Assembly (NCBI RefSeq): GCF_013283665.1
Contig: NZ_JABEKU010000001.1
Location: 2,480,001 to 2,544,000, forward strand
Source of the DNA: Ensifer sesbaniae
Lineage (GTDB): Bacteria > Pseudomonadota > Alphaproteobacteria > Rhizobiales > Rhizobiaceae
Length of the DNA: 64,000 nucleotides
Direction: 5' to 3'
Below are positions 44,403 through 54,685 of this stretch, one piece after another. The position numbers were made by a program, and so were the translations under genes. The notes below the pieces were generated by a model, which was given only the letters and a program-made list of their open reading frames with translations, had not been told where the DNA came from and searched no databases. Within the stretch, counting starts at the first letter, position 1; every line of letters begins with the position of its first letter.

Positions 44403-45839
44403 TCACGCCTTCTTGACCGGCGGGATGACCCAGGAGCCGTCGAGGATGGACGGCGGGCTGTCGTCGGGCCAATAGAGCCGCATCATCAGGATGAACTTGT
44501 CCTTCGGCGCAGGCAGCCAGTTGCTCTCCTTGTCTGCTCCGGGGGACTCGTTCTGGATGTAGATATCCGTCGATCCGTCCGGGTTTGTCTTGAGGTCCTG
44601 CCGGGCGCTGATCGAGTAGCGATTGAGCGGATTGTCGACGAAGAAATATTTGTCGTCATACATGGTGATCGACCAGAACCCGCGCACCGGCGGCAATTGC
44701 CCCTTCGGGAAGGTGACGACGTATTTGTTCGCCCCGTGATAGGCGCGCGCAAACAGGCCGTCTTTCGATTTGAGCGAGGTCGGATAGATCGCATCGTGGG
44801 GGCGATTGGCGCCGAGGCCGATCGCCGTGACCAGCGCGCGCTGGAGATAGCCCGTCCCGTAGATGCCGGTCTTGGTGGTAAAGCCCCAGCCGTTGATATC
44901 CTGGACGTCGCCGTCGCTGAACTTGAAATGCAGCATGATGCGATGGAAGGCGATGCCGGGAATGCGCGAGACGAAAGCGGCATCGAGCTTGCTCTTGTCG
45001 AAATCCTGGCCGGGCACGATGCCGATCCCGGCGAACTTGGCGACCGCCTCCGCATCCGCAGCCGTCGGCGGATTGGTCTTCATCAGTTCGCAGAGCAGCG
45101 TGAAATATTCGACCGCGTCCATCCGGTTGACCTGTTCGCGCACCGCCGTCTTCATGTCGATATCCGGATCGACCTTGCCGGGCGGCGGCGTCCAGTCCTT
45201 GCCGTAGGCGCTGAGTGGCACCAGCTTGCACTGGTCCTGCAGCGCATGGACTGCCGCATAGTCCTCGGGCGTCCCGTCGCAATAGATGCGCCCGAGGATC
45301 CAGACGATGCTCGTCGGCGACTTGTACTCGGTCACGCCCTCGGGAATGGTGCCCTGCCAGCCGGGTCCGGTGATCGCATAGGACTGCGCGCCATCCCCTG
45401 TCGTCCGCCTGCCCGGCACCTGGAACACCGTCGTCCAGCCGTCGAGCATCGGAAACAGGAAGTAGCGATCCTTCATGTCCGGGATCGACAGCACCCAGGG
45501 TTCCTTGCCGACGTCGACGAAGGCGGTCGTGTAGAGCGTATCGGCGTTCGGCGCCGTCACGTCCTTGAAGGATGCGTTGGGATATTCCCGCAGCTTGATG
45601 ATGTGGCCCATCGGCCCCTTGCTGCCTTCGGGCCGTTCCACATTCGTGATGACACGGCGCGTGATTTCCATCGTGACGAGCGGATAGCCGTAGATATAGG
45701 CGTCCACCGCCAACCAGAAATCGTCGGCCGCTTCGACCGGATCGAACAGCGGAGCATCCAGAGCATTTGCGGGTAAATGTGAAACCGTTGCGAGCAGGCC
45801 AGCGCCTCCCAAAGCGACGGCACGACGTGTCAAATCCAT
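44403..45839 (-). CDS. DUF1254/DUF1214 exported protein
   Basis: The 478-residue protein has an N-terminal export signal with a twin arginine (DLTRRAVALGGAGLLATVSH), a DUF1254 region (YIYGYPLVTMEITRRVITNV, TAPNADTLYTTAFVDVGKEP) and a DUF1214 C-terminal half (GFWSITMYDDKYFFVDNPLN, ending DSPPSILDGSWVIPP). The function is unknown; the family is often periplasmic. A strong AAGGAGG precedes the start. A second member of the family is cut by the window end at 63837. Confidence 0.9.
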   Translation of the reverse strand: MDLTRRAVALGGAGLLATVSHLPANALDAPLFDPVEAADDFWLAVDAYIYGYPLVTMEITRRVITNVERPEGSKGPMGHIIKLREYPNASFKDVTAPNADTLYTTAFVDVGKEPWVLSIPDMKDRYFLFPMLDGWTTVFQVPGRRTTGDGAQSYAITGPGWQGTIPEGVTEYKSPTSIVWILGRIYCDGTPEDYAAVHALQDQCKLVPLSAYGKDWTPPPGKVDPDIDMKTAVREQVNRMDAVEYFTLLCELMKTNPPTAADAEAVAKFAGIGIVPGQDFDKSKLDAAFVSRIPGIAFHRIMLHFKFSDGDVQDINGWGFTTKTGIYGTGYLQRALVTAIGLGANRPHDAIYPTSLKSKDGLFARAYHGANKYVVTFPKGQLPPVRGFWSITMYDDKYFFVDNPLNRYSISARQDLKTNPDGSTDIYIQNESPGADKESNWLPAPKDKFILMMRLYWPDDSPPSILDGSWVIPPVKKA

Positions 45840-45999
45840 GTTTGCCTCCTTTTAACCCTCATGACGGAGGGAGGTTAGCATGGCCCGGTGAACACTACTA
45901 GACATTGTGTACGATTCAGCTTTCGCGTGAACTTCGAACGAGCGCGGCTGCCCCGCATGGCGGGGCAGCCCGGGATGCCTTGGACTGCGTGGCAGCCAG

Positions 46000-46848
46000 T
46001 CAGAACGACAGGCGGTTGCTGGACCAGACGGGGCCGAGGCGCTCTTCTTCCTTGAGCGTGGCGGAACCGTAGGAGAAGCGCAGGCCGCCGAAGATGGTGC
46101 TGGTGTCGCCGGACACCGATGCGTTCAGGCCCGAAAGCTCCTCGTTGGTATATTTGTAGCCGGCAAAGAGCGTGACCGGGACGGTGTCCAGCCGGTAGTT
46201 TGCCGTCAGCTTCAGGCTGCGCAGATCGTAATCGATGTCGTCCTCGCTGAGGCGATGGAGCGAGCCGTCGACGTCGAAGCGCAGATTGTCGGTCGCGTAA
46301 ATGCGGGCGCCGAGCGAGCCCATATAGTGGTCGGCGTCGATGTCGTCGAAGTCTTCCACGCTCGCTTGGCCATAGCCGAACGCGCCATGCAGCGTCCAGG
46401 TATCGAGGAAATAGGCCCCTTCGACGCCACCCATGTAATCGTTGAGGTCGACACCGATGCCCGGATCGAGGCGCGCGCCCTGAACGAAGATGCCGGCCGC
46501 ATAGAGTTCGGTGCGGTAGTAGCCGTGCAGCGCGCCGTCATAGCTGTTCGTATCGACATCCTCATAAGAAGCGCGCGTGTAGCCGAGATCGACCTGCAGG
46601 TTCATGCCGGCGCCGGAGTCGAAGTTCACGGCACCGCGCAAATCCCAGGCGCTGGTATCAATGTCGCCGGGCGTGTCGACGCCGCCCGCATAAGAGCCCT
46701 CGATATAGCCGGCAATGCCCCCGAGCGATTGCTCCACCGGCACTTCATAGGCGTCCTGCGTCCCGACGAGCGGACCGTCGATATCGGCAGCAGCCGCGAT
46801 CGAAACACTCGAAAAAAGAAAAATGACGAAACCGCTAGCCCTGACCAT
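46000..46848 (-). CDS. Outer-membrane beta-barrel-like protein
   Basis: The 282-residue protein has a signal peptide (ends SIAAAADI) and an alternating, aromatic-rich mature sequence with many short strands (LQVDLGYTRASYEDVDT, LRFDVDGSLHRL, LFAGYKYTNEELSG), ending with phenylalanine, the usual barrel assembly signal. It is probably an outer membrane or porin-like barrel; the exact family was not recognised. Its neighbours are unrelated. Confidence 0.6.
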   Translation of the reverse strand: MVRASGFVIFLFSSVSIAAAADIDGPLVGTQDAYEVPVEQSLGGIAGYIEGSYAGGVDTPGDIDTSAWDLRGAVNFDSGAGMNLQVDLGYTRASYEDVDTNSYDGALHGYYRTELYAAGIFVQGARLDPGIGVDLNDYMGGVEGAYFLDTWTLHGAFGYGQASVEDFDDIDADHYMGSLGARIYATDNLRFDVDGSLHRLSEDDIDYDLRSLKLTANYRLDTVPVTLFAGYKYTNEELSGLNASVSGDTSTIFGGLRFSYGSATLKEEERLGPVWSSNRLSF

Positions 46849-46977
46849 TGCCCCACTCCGGTTGAAACCCCAGAGATAGGTAAGCGAACATGGTTAATAC
46901 AATCTCTACGGGAAGACTGAAGGGCGCAGGCGGATAACCGCCATCCGCCTGCTCCGTTACCTCTGGCCCGGACAAGT

Positions 46978-47039
46978 CCCCTCTCCCCGCTTGGCAGGGA
47001 GAGGGCAAAGTCCTCGGGTTTAACCTGAGGAGAGGGGCA
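46978..47039. repeat. Single RIME-like unit
   Basis: CCCCTCTCCCCGCTTGGCAG with GGGAGAGGG, then CCTCGGGTTTAACCTGAGG and AGAGGGGC: the left unit with an added hairpin, read in the opposite orientation to copy 3. No right unit follows. Confidence 0.65.
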
Positions 47040-47079
47040 AGCTCCACCCACCCGAAATCCGGCGCAACAAGGGCGCCTT

Positions 47080-47502
47080 TCACTGCTTGGCGATCTTCTC
47101 GCGCAGGCGCTCCTCCTGCTCGGCGAGTTCCGGCGTCAGCGCCTCGCCGAAATCCTCCGCCTCGAAGATCGGACGGATTTCGATCTCGCTCGGGCCGGGC
47201 ATCGGGTTCGGGCAGCGCTTCACCCAGGCGATCGCCTCGTCCATGTCCTTGACCGTCCAGATCCAGAAGCCGGCGACCAGTTCCTTGGTCTCGGCGAAGG
47301 GACCGTCGATGACAACGCGGTTCGGCCCGTCGAAGGCGACGCGGGCGCCCTTCGACGAAGGCTGCAGCCCCTCGCCCGCCTGCATGATGCCGGCATTCAC
47401 CAGTTCCTCGTTGTATTTGCCCATGGCTTCGAGAAGCTCGGTCGTCGGCATCTTGCCCGCTTCGCTGTCCTCGGTCGCCTTTACAAAAACCACTACACGC
47501 AT
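47080..47502 (-). CDS. YciI-like family protein
   Basis: The 140-residue protein has the YCII-related fold pattern: MRVVVFVKATEDSEAGKMPT, GGIMQAGEGL context, DGPFAETKELVAGFWIWTVK and CPNPMPGPSEIEIRPIFEAE. Such proteins often pair with ECF42 sigma factors; no sigma gene is adjacent here, so its regulation is unclear. The start at 47502 has AAAGGAG upstream. Confidence 0.85.
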   Translation of the reverse strand: MRVVVFVKATEDSEAGKMPTTELLEAMGKYNEELVNAGIMQAGEGLQPSSKGARVAFDGPNRVVIDGPFAETKELVAGFWIWTVKDMDEAIAWVKRCPNPMPGPSEIEIRPIFEAEDFGEALTPELAEQEERLREKIAKQ

Positions 47503-47966
47503 CGTCCATTCTCCTTTGTCACGCCGGTCCGGGTCGTTGCGACCTCTGGGGTGTCGGCGCGGTGAAACCCAACTAGTGCGAGCGGGATGCAGGCGAAAGA
47601 CCTGCGCGGACCTTTTTCCTATCCCGCTCCGGTGAAGGAAGCCAAATTGGCCTCCCTGGCTAAATGACGAACGGGTGGCGATGGGTCCGACAGGGGTAGG
47701 AAGATTTTTTGCGAACGTTGACGAAGTTGGGCAAGCAGCAGGATGAGGCAGCATAAGCAGGAGCGCGAACGCATTCGCGGATCGGTGCGGGTTTGGTACT
47801 GGGAGGGCGGGAGAAACCCCGCTGCTCCTCTCGAAGCCCCAGTTGATCCCCTCGCCAAGCCTGTCCTCCCGGCTTGACTGAGAGCGCAACCACTTAATCC
47901 AGTCCCCGCTGCTCGCGCAAGATCATGGGCGCTCGACCTCCGCCCCGAAACACCGTAGGGCAGCGC
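47503..47966. other. Intergenic region, nothing recognised
   Basis: The 464 bases between the YciI-like gene and napC carry no repeat of the families seen elsewhere. A minus-strand frame through 47520-47890 has no recognisable family or ribosome site. It ends just after the nap operon 3' end, where a terminator would be expected, but no strong T-tailed hairpin was found. Confidence 0.4.
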
Positions 47967-48656
47967 TCAGCGATGCAGCTCCGCCAGCGCCTGCCGGAGA
48001 TCGTCGATCGGCGTCTGGCCCGCCATCTTCTTGCCTTCCAGCTCCGGCGGCATCTTCCAGCCGGGATCGATGCCTTCCATGTTGGGCAGCTCGTGCGCGA
48101 TGCCCTTGTGGCAGTCGATGCAGGTGGCCTTGCCGGAAAGCAGGTAGCGGGTATGGATCTCGGCCGCCCGCTGCGTCTGCTTCTGCAGGTCCATGGCGAC
48201 GGAGGAGTGGCAGTTGCGGCATTCCAGGCTGTCGTTGGCCTTCATGCGCGCCCATTCGTGCTGCGCCAGTTCCAGCCGCTTCTCGAGGAATTTCGGCCTG
48301 GTGTTGATCGTGCCGAAGATCTTGCCCCAGACCTCCTTCGACGCCTGCATCTTGCGGGCGATCTTGTCGGTCCACTGGTGCGGCACGTGGCAATCCGGAC
48401 AGGTGGCGCGCACGCCGGAGCGGTTGGAGAAGTGGATGGTGCGCGTCAACTCCTGGTAGACGTTGTCATGCATCTCGTGGCAGGAGGTGCAGAACTTCTC
48501 GGTGTTGGTGAGTTCCAGCGCCGTGTTGAACGCGCCCCAGAACATCACGCCGCCGATGAAGCCGCCGAGCGTGAGGAAGCCGAGGCCCAGCGTGCCGGCC
48601 GGCGTCGCCATGATCCGCCAGGCCCAGAGGATAGCTTTCCTGATCCATGCGATCAT
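47967..48656 (-). CDS. napC: Cytochrome c-type protein NapC
   Basis: The 229-residue protein has one N-terminal membrane helix ([20 protein letters not shown]) and four haem motifs (CTSCH, CPDCH, CRNCH, CIDCH), matching tetrahaem NapC/NirT. It takes electrons from quinol at the inner membrane and passes them to NapAB. It is the last gene of napEFDABC, starting 4 bases after the napB stop. Confidence 0.95.
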   Translation of the reverse strand: MIAWIRKAILWAWRIMATPAGTLGLGFLTLGGFIGGVMFWGAFNTALELTNTEKFCTSCHEMHDNVYQELTRTIHFSNRSGVRATCPDCHVPHQWTDKIARKMQASKEVWGKIFGTINTRPKFLEKRLELAQHEWARMKANDSLECRNCHSSVAMDLQKQTQRAAEIHTRYLLSGKATCIDCHKGIAHELPNMEGIDPGWKMPPELEGKKMAGQTPIDDLRQALAELHR

Positions 48657-48660
48657 GTCG

Positions 48661-49116
48661 TCACTCGCTTCCGGCCGGCTTGAAGCCCAACTCGCTCATG
48701 TCCTTGAAGTTGCTCGGCACCAGCGGGCTGGTGTCCGCCTGCGGCACGTGGCAGGCGGTGCAGAAATAGCGCCGCGGCGAAACGTCGGCGATCATCTGTC
48801 CGTCGCGCGTCATGTAATGGGTGACGCTGATCATCGGCGCGCCGGAGTCCTGGGTGAACTCGCGCTTGTGGCAGGAAAGGCAGCGGTTGGCATTGACCGA
48901 AAGCTCGTAGCCCTCGATCGAATGCGGAATGACCGGCGGCTGGTCGGGATAGGCGCGCATCTTGCGCTTGTCGTCGACCACCCATTTCGGCAGCGGTGCT
49001 GCCGCCTCCGTCGCCATCTGCGGCGTCGGCCCTTCGAGCTGCGGCACCAGCTTTTCCGCCACCTGAGCCACGGCGGCGGTCGTGACGAACACCATCAGTC
49101 CGGCGGCGATCGCCAT
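48661..49116 (-). CDS. napB: Dihaem cytochrome NapB
   Basis: The protein has two haem motifs (CLSCH in [25 protein letters not shown] in [11 protein letters not shown]) and a leader ending VAQVAEKL. The ATG at 49116 gives 151 residues, but it has no ribosome site and the leader would lack basic residues; reading upstream in frame to the napA stop shows no ATG or GTG, so the true start may be a rare codon further up. NapB accepts electrons from NapC and reduces NapA in the periplasm. Confidence 0.88.
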   Translation of the reverse strand: MAIAAGLMVFVTTAAVAQVAEKLVPQLEGPTPQMATEAAAPLPKWVVDDKRKMRAYPDQPPVIPHSIEGYELSVNANRCLSCHKREFTQDSGAPMISVTHYMTRDGQMIADVSPRRYFCTACHVPQADTSPLVPSNFKDMSELGFKPAGSE

Positions 49117-49226
49117 CCAGACGGATCGCGTCGGGCCGGTGCCGGCAGAGGTCAGAAGCGGTTTTGGAACGGCCCCGAAACGACGAGACAGGACGTTTCC
49201 GCAAATCCGCTTCAGCCGAGAAAACC

Positions 49227-51734
49227 CTAGAGGGTGACGGGAAGAATCTTGACCGCGCATTTTTTGAAATCCGTCTGTTTGGAGATGGGATCGGTGGCGT
49301 CGAGGGTAACCTTGTTGATCAACTGGCTGGCATCGAACCAGGGAACGAAGACGACGCCGGGCGGCATGCGGTTGCGGCCGCGGATATCGACGCGCGAGCG
49401 AATTTCGCCGCGCCGCGAGACGATGCGCACTTCCATGCCCTGGTTGATGCCGCGCTTGCGGGCGTCCTCCGCATTCATGAAGACGCGGGCGCCGGGAAAC
49501 GCCTTGTAGAGCTCCGGCACCCGCATGGTCATCGAGCCCGAATGCCAATGTTCGAGCACGCGGCCGGTGACCAGCCAGGTGTCGTATTCCTCGTCCGGGG
49601 ACTCGGCCGGCGGCTCGTAGGGCACGGCGAGGATGACCGCCTTGCCGTCCTTGTTGCCGTAGAACTTCACGCCGTCGCCCGCCTTCACATAGGGGTCGAA
49701 GCCTTCGCGGTAGCGCCACTTCGTCTCCTGGCCGTTGACGACGGGCCAGCGCAGGCCGCGCACCTCGTGATAGGTGTCGTAGGGCGCCAGGTCATGGCCG
49801 TGGCCGCGGCCGAAGGTGGCATATTCCTCGAACAGGCCCTTCTGGATGTAGAAGCCGAATTCCTTGGCCTCGTTGTTGTCGTATTCGGCGCTGACCTCGG
49901 TCAGCGGGAAGCGGTCGACCTCGCCGTTCTTGAACAGAACCTCGAACAGCGTCTTGCCGCGATAGTCAGGATTGGCGTCGAGGATTTCCTTCGGCCACAC
50001 CTCGTCGGTTACGAAGCGTTTGGAGAACTCCACCATCTGCCAGAGATCCGAGCGCGCCTCGCCGCGCGCCTGGACGAGCTGGTGCCAGACATGGGTGCGC
50101 CGCTCGGCATTGCCGTAGGCCCCCTCCTTTTCCACCCACATGGCCGCGGGCAGGATCAGGTCGGCGCTCATCGCGGTGATCGTCGGATAGGCATCCGAAA
50201 CGACAATGAAATTGTCCGGGTTGCGATAGCCCTGCCAGGTCTCGTTCGAGGTGTTCGGTCCCGCCTGGACGTTGTTGTTGACCTGCACCCAATAGAAATT
50301 GAGCTTGCCGTCCTTCAGCATCCGGTCCTGCTGCACGGCGTGATAGCCGGGCTTTTCCGGGATGATGCCGTGCGGAATGCGCCAGATCTCCTCCGCATGC
50401 TTGCGGTGCTCGGGGTTGGTGACCACCATGTCGGCCGGCAGGCGGTGCGCGAAGGTGCCGACCTCGCGCGCGGTGCCGCAGGCAGACGGCTGGCCGGTCA
50501 GCGAGAACGGGCTGTTGCCGGGCTCGGAGATCTTGCCGGTCAGCAGATGCAGGTTATAGACCATCTGGTTGGCCCAGACGCCGCGCACATGCTGGTTGAA
50601 GCCCATGGTCCAGAGCGACATGACCTTGCGGTTGGGGTCGGCATAGAGCTCGGCGAGCTGCTTCAGGAATTCCGGATCGACGCCGGTCAGCTCGACGGTC
50701 TTTTCCAGCGTGTATTCCGAAACGAATTCCTTGAACGCCTCGAAGTCGATCGGCTCGGTCTTGCCCGGATCCTTGGAATTGGCGGCGTTGACCTCGACCG
50801 GATTGTCGGGCCTCAGGCCATAGCCGATATCGGTCACGCCGCGGGCAAACTTGGTGTGCTTGTTGACGAAGTCCTCGTTGACCTTGCCGCTCTCGATGAT
50901 GTGGTTGGCAATATAGTTGAGGATCGCCAGATCCGTGCCCGGCTTGAAGACGATGGGGATATCGGCGAGATCCATGCTGCGATGGGTGAAGGTCGAAAGC
51001 ACCGCGACGCGCACATGCGGCTGGCCGAGGCGCCGGTCGGCGACCCGCGTCCACAGGATCGGGTGCATCTCCGCCATGTTCGAGCCCCAGAGCACGAAGG
51101 CATCGGCGTTCTCGAAGTCGTCGTAGCAGCCCATCGGCTCGTCCATGCCGAAGGTGCGCATGAAGGCGACGGCGGCGGACGCCATGCAGTGGCGGGCGTT
51201 GGGGTCGAGGTTGTTGGAGCGGAAGCCCGCCCGCATCAGCTTCGTCGCAGCATAGCCCTCGAAGATCGTCCATTGGCCGGAGCCAAACATGCCGAGAGCC
51301 GTCGGCCCCTTCTCCTTCAGGACCTTCTTCGCCTGCTCGGCCATCACGGTGAAGGCCTCGTCCCAACTCACCGGCTCGAACTCGCCGTCCTTGGCGTAGA
51401 CGCCTCCGCGCTTGCGCAAAAGCGGCGTCGTCAGCCGGTCCTTGCCATACATGATCTTGGAGAGGAAATAGCCCTTGATGCAGTTGAGGCCGCGGTTGAC
51501 CTCCGCCTGCATGTCGCCATGGGTGGCGACTACCTGGCCCTCCTTCACGCCCACCATCACGCCGCAGCCCGTGCCGCAGAAGCGGCACGGCGCCTTGGAC
51601 CATTTGATCTCCAGCGCGCCAACACCGCCCGGCACCGGCTGGGCGGCCGCAGGCAGGGCAATGCCGGCCGTAGCGGCGGCGATGCCGGCCGCATGGGCCT
51701 TCAGAATGTCACGCCGCGTCAGTTCTCCGCTCAT
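49227..51734 (-). CDS. napA: Periplasmic nitrate reductase catalytic subunit NapA
   Basis: The 835-residue molybdoenzyme has a Tat signal ([20 protein letters not shown]), a [4Fe-4S] motif CRFCGTGCG with the fourth cysteine at LNCIKGYFL, and the molybdenum-ligand cysteine in [11 protein letters not shown]. It reduces nitrate to nitrite in the periplasm, carrying two MGD cofactors. It overlaps napD by 4 bases (ATGA). Length is that of a full NapA. Confidence 0.97.
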   Translation of the reverse strand: MSGELTRRDILKAHAAGIAAATAGIALPAAAQPVPGGVGALEIKWSKAPCRFCGTGCGVMVGVKEGQVVATHGDMQAEVNRGLNCIKGYFLSKIMYGKDRLTTPLLRKRGGVYAKDGEFEPVSWDEAFTVMAEQAKKVLKEKGPTALGMFGSGQWTIFEGYAATKLMRAGFRSNNLDPNARHCMASAAVAFMRTFGMDEPMGCYDDFENADAFVLWGSNMAEMHPILWTRVADRRLGQPHVRVAVLSTFTHRSMDLADIPIVFKPGTDLAILNYIANHIIESGKVNEDFVNKHTKFARGVTDIGYGLRPDNPVEVNAANSKDPGKTEPIDFEAFKEFVSEYTLEKTVELTGVDPEFLKQLAELYADPNRKVMSLWTMGFNQHVRGVWANQMVYNLHLLTGKISEPGNSPFSLTGQPSACGTAREVGTFAHRLPADMVVTNPEHRKHAEEIWRIPHGIIPEKPGYHAVQQDRMLKDGKLNFYWVQVNNNVQAGPNTSNETWQGYRNPDNFIVVSDAYPTITAMSADLILPAAMWVEKEGAYGNAERRTHVWHQLVQARGEARSDLWQMVEFSKRFVTDEVWPKEILDANPDYRGKTLFEVLFKNGEVDRFPLTEVSAEYDNNEAKEFGFYIQKGLFEEYATFGRGHGHDLAPYDTYHEVRGLRWPVVNGQETKWRYREGFDPYVKAGDGVKFYGNKDGKAVILAVPYEPPAESPDEEYDTWLVTGRVLEHWHSGSMTMRVPELYKAFPGARVFMNAEDARKRGINQGMEVRIVSRRGEIRSRVDIRGRNRMPPGVVFVPWFDASQLINKVTLDATDPISKQTDFKKCAVKILPVTL

Positions 51735-52015
51735 GGCTCCTGCCCTTCCTCTTCCATTTCGACATGCTCGAAAACCATGTTGGCCGAGATCACGCCATCA
51801 AGCAGCGAGATCCTCGACAGGCATTCGCCGAGCGCGCCCGTACTTCCGCCTTCGATGACGACGACGATCTTGCCGCCGCCATGGCCATGGATTTCGACGT
51901 TTTCCATTCCCTGAAGCGTCGCGATCACCGCCTCGGTGCTGTCAGGCATCGTGGCGACGACGACGCTCGATATGTGGTAGGGCGTGCCCGCCCGTGCCGT
52001 CGGGGCCTCAGACAT
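51731..52015 (-). CDS. napD: NapD chaperone
   Basis: The 94-residue cytosolic protein ([40 protein letters not shown]) is the NapA Tat-signal-binding chaperone. It overlaps napF by 8 bases at its start and napA by 4 at its end, showing strong translational coupling. The longer frame reported upstream is a napF shadow. Confidence 0.93.
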   Translation of the reverse strand: MSEAPTARAGTPYHISSVVVATMPDSTEAVIATLQGMENVEIHGHGGGKIVVVIEGGSTGALGECLSRISLLDGVISANMVFEHVEMEEEGQEP

Positions 52016-52508
52016 GAGCCACCTCCGCTTCCGGTGCCTTGACCGCGATCGCGCTGACCGGACAGCCGCCGAGGCAGGCGCCGCAGCCGGTGCATTTGGC
52101 CTCGTCGATCTCGGGCAGGAACGGCCCGCCGATGACAGGGCGAAAGCGGATGGCCTGCTCGGGACAGCTTTCGCCGCAGGACTGGCAGGCGACGTTGCGG
52201 CGTGCCAGGCACGTGTCGGTGATGGCGGCCACATGGGGGAAGCGCCGCACGTCCTTCTCGGCGAACACCGGCTCCGGACAGGCGTCCGCGCAGGCGCCGC
52301 AGAAGGTGCATTCGCCGCGCGCGAAATCGATGAAAGGAAGGCCGTCGGCAAGACGGATTATGCCGGTGGGACATCGTTCAGTGCAGGCGCCGCAGCCGGT
52401 GCAGGCACGAAGGCTCAGCTCCGAAACCCCCGGCGGCCGGATGCGGACCGGCTTCGGCGCAGCGCGGCCGGTAAAGAGTTCACGGCGGGAAAGAGGTTCG
52501 GCGCCCAT
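52008..52508 (-). CDS. napF: Ferredoxin-type protein NapF
   Basis: The 166-residue protein has four cysteine clusters (CTGCGACTERCP, CTFCGACADACP, CQSCGESCP, CTGCGACLGGCP) for iron-sulfur centres. NapF is a cytosolic accessory protein thought to assist NapA iron-sulfur assembly. The start at 52508 has GAGG 6 bases upstream, supporting it over 52520. Confidence 0.93.
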   Translation of the reverse strand: MGAEPLSRRELFTGRAAPKPVRIRPPGVSELSLRACTGCGACTERCPTGIIRLADGLPFIDFARGECTFCGACADACPEPVFAEKDVRRFPHVAAITDTCLARRNVACQSCGESCPEQAIRFRPVIGGPFLPEIDEAKCTGCGACLGGCPVSAIAVKAPEAEVAHV

Positions 52509-52516
52509 GGCTCGCC

Positions 52517-52705
52517 TCAATGCCCGGGCGGGCCCGGCGGGCCGAAGACGATCTGCAGCATCCAGACCAGGAAGCCGTAGCCGCCGACCACGCCGACGGC
52601 GACGATCGGCCAGATGCCGAAGGCGAGCACCAGGAAGGTGATGAGCTCCGCGCGCCGCGACCGTGGCCGGTTTTCAATCGGCTGCTGCTGAACGATCTCT
52701 GACAT
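52517..52705 (-). CDS. napE: NapE small membrane protein
   Basis: The 62-residue protein has one membrane helix (ITFLVLAFGIWPIVAVGVVG) and the NapE-type basic stretch before it. It is the first gene of the operon and its role is unclear. The start at 52705 is used because GGGGGACG lies upstream; it is followed by napF after 8 bases. Confidence 0.88.
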   Translation of the reverse strand: MSEIVQQQPIENRPRSRRAELITFLVLAFGIWPIVAVGVVGGYGFLVWMLQIVFGPPGPPGH

Positions 52706-52826
52706 TCCAGCGTCCCCCAACACAATCTGCGGTAAGATGCGTCACCCGAAATAAAAATCAATCCCATGACTTCCGGATGACACATCTGCGTCTTCCCGCA
52801 ACGTAAATGCCGGGCAGGCGGGGACA

Positions 52827-52840
52827 TTGATCTGTGTCAA
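52827..52840. promoter_or_regulatory. FixK/FNR-type box of the nap operon
   Basis: TTGATCTGTGTCAA fits TTGAY-N4-RTCAA and is centred about 128 bases before the napE start. Oxygen-limited activation of nap by a FixK/FnrN regulator is expected in rhizobia. The rest of 52841-53224 shows no gene or repeat. Confidence 0.7.
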
Positions 52841-53224
52841 ATTGACAAGACGCAAAAACAAGAAAAACGACGGCGATTTACGGATCAGGCTCCTTTTTTA
52901 CTCGCTAGAATCGGTCGAGTTTACGATCCCAGTTCAATTTCCGCTCAAAAATCCGGCGATCCGGGCTCGATTGCGATTTCGGCGAAGGCTCGGGAGTCAT
53001 CGCCGAACGCGGGCTTCGACGCGCCGCAACGCTTGCCGCCAGCCACCACCAGACCCTGCTCACCTGCAACCTATGGCTTTACATCTCTCCATGGATCAGC
53101 CGCGAAATCGCACGCGCTGAGGTGCGTCAGCGCAGGAACGCTGCTGAACGGCGCAAGACGACAAAGCTCGGGGACGGGTCCAGCGTCGCATCAGGTTTGT
53201 CGACTGATGCCTGCCTGGTCCGAT
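52841..53224. other. Intergenic region, nothing recognised
   Basis: A plus-strand open frame through about 52980-53220 contains a natural-looking stretch (GVIAERGLRRAATLAASHHQ) but no start, family or ribosome site that I can support. The 3' end of the DHA2 exporter gene begins at 53225 on the other strand. Confidence 0.35.
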
Positions 53225-54685
53225 TTAAGCTCGCGATGAGCCATCACGTCCCATCTTGGGGCCCTCTCGTCGTTTTGCCAGCTTGCCGCCTGCCACGCCA
53301 ATCGCAAGCGCGACGACGGTCAGCACACCCGCGACCGCGAAGGTGACCTGCATGCCCGTCGCGACCGCCGCGGGCGCGGCCGTGGCGATATCGGCGGCAG
53401 CCGTCGCCGAGGCAAAAACCGCCCCCATCACCGAGGCGCCGGTGACGAGACCGAGGTTGCGCGAAAGGTTCAGCAGGCCCGAAACGACGCCGCGCCGGTC
53501 GGCTGCGACATCGGTCATGACGGCCGTGTTGTTGGCCGCCTGGAAGAGCTGATAGCCGGGCGTCAGCAGCGCGATCGCCGCGATATAGCCCGCGACGCCG
53601 GCCAAGCCAGGCAGAACGGCCAGCGCAAGGCAGCCAGCCGTCATTGCCACGAGACCCGCAACGACAATTGCGGCCGCCCCCAGCCGATCGACGATCCGGC
53701 CGGCGACCACGCCGCCGAAGGCCGAGATGACCGGGCCTATCGACATGACCAGCCCGACCAGCGCCGCATCGAGCCCGAGCCCGCGGGAGAGATAGAAGGG
53801 CCCGACCACCAGCGTCGCCATCATGACCGTCGAGACCAGCGCGTTGGTCGCAAGGCCGGCGTTCAAGCCCGGATCGCGAAACATCGAAAGCCGGATCAGG
53901 GGCGAGGTTACCCTTGCCTCGACCAGCAGGAAGAGCCCAAGCCCGAGAGCGGCGGCCGCAAGCAGCGCGATGTTGAGCATGCCGAAACTGCCGCGCCCCA
54001 TGGTCATCGCCAGCGCATAGGCGCCGAGCGAAAGCGCCAGCAACAGCGTGCCCGGCACATCGAACCGGGCGGGCGCCCTGCCCTCGGCCTTCCGGTCCGC
54101 AGGCAGGTGCCGATGGGCGAGAAAGAGCACCGCAAGCCCGAGCGGCACGTTGACGAGAAAGATCGCCCGCCAGCCCGGGCCGGCAATCAGCGCGCCGCCG
54201 AGCGAAGGCCCGAGCGCGGTGCCGACCGCCGACATGGTGCCGAGTAGCCCCATGGCGCTGCCGGTCCTCGCCTTCGGCACCGCCTCGCCGACAAAGGCCA
54301 TGGTCAGCGCCATCATGATTGCCGCGCCAATGCCCTGCACCGCCCGCGCCGCGATCAGCAGCGCAAAGCCCGGCGTGAGGCCGCAGATGACCGAGGCGGC
54401 GGTGAAGAGCGCAATGCCGGCAACGAGCAGCCGCCGGCGGCCGACGATGTCGCCGAGCCGCCCGACGCTGACGATCAACGTGGTGATCGCCAGCAGATAG
54501 GCAAGCACCACCCACTGCACCGCCTGAAAGGACGCACCGAAGGCGTCGGCCAGCGCCGGCAGCGCGACATTGGCGCTGCTGGTGCCGAGCGAGGAAAGCA
54601 GCATGGAAAGCGAGAGGCTGGCGAGCACCCAGCGAAGGGAGGGCGCCGGAGCGGCCGGGGCCATCGCCGTGTCTGTCGCGGTCAT
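53225..54685 (-). CDS. MFS exporter, DHA2 (EmrB-like) family
   Basis: The 486-residue protein has about fourteen membrane helices, motif A in SVGRLGDIVGRRRLLVAGIA and the DHA2-type motif C in LGTMSAVGTALGPSLGGALI. It is likely a proton-coupled multidrug exporter. It is divergent from a LysR gene 310 bases away, which probably controls it. The start at 54685 avoids a basic extension. Confidence 0.88.
   Translation of the reverse strand: MTATDTAMAPAAPAPSLRWVLASLSLSMLLSSLGTSSANVALPALADAFGASFQAVQWVVLAYLLAITTLIVSVGRLGDIVGRRRLLVAGIALFTAASVICGLTPGFALLIAARAVQGIGAAIMMALTMAFVGEAVPKARTGSAMGLLGTMSAVGTALGPSLGGALIAGPGWRAIFLVNVPLGLAVLFLAHRHLPADRKAEGRAPARFDVPGTLLLALSLGAYALAMTMGRGSFGMLNIALLAAAALGLGLFLLVEARVTSPLIRLSMFRDPGLNAGLATNALVSTVMMATLVVGPFYLSRGLGLDAALVGLVMSIGPVISAFGGVVAGRIVDRLGAAAIVVAGLVAMTAGCLALAVLPGLAGVAGYIAAIALLTPGYQLFQAANNTAVMTDVAADRRGVVSGLLNLSRNLGLVTGASVMGAVFASATAAADIATAAPAAVATGMQVTFAVAGVLTVVALAIGVAGGKLAKRREGPKMGRDGSSRA

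Noticed and set aside
49164-51914. 916-codon plus-strand frame opposite napA
   Set aside because: High-GC antisense shadow of napA with no family motifs; napA is certain on the other strand.
52980-53220. Possible small gene or remnant upstream of nap
   Set aside because: The plausible stretch has no start and no recognised family; kept only as an intergenic note.
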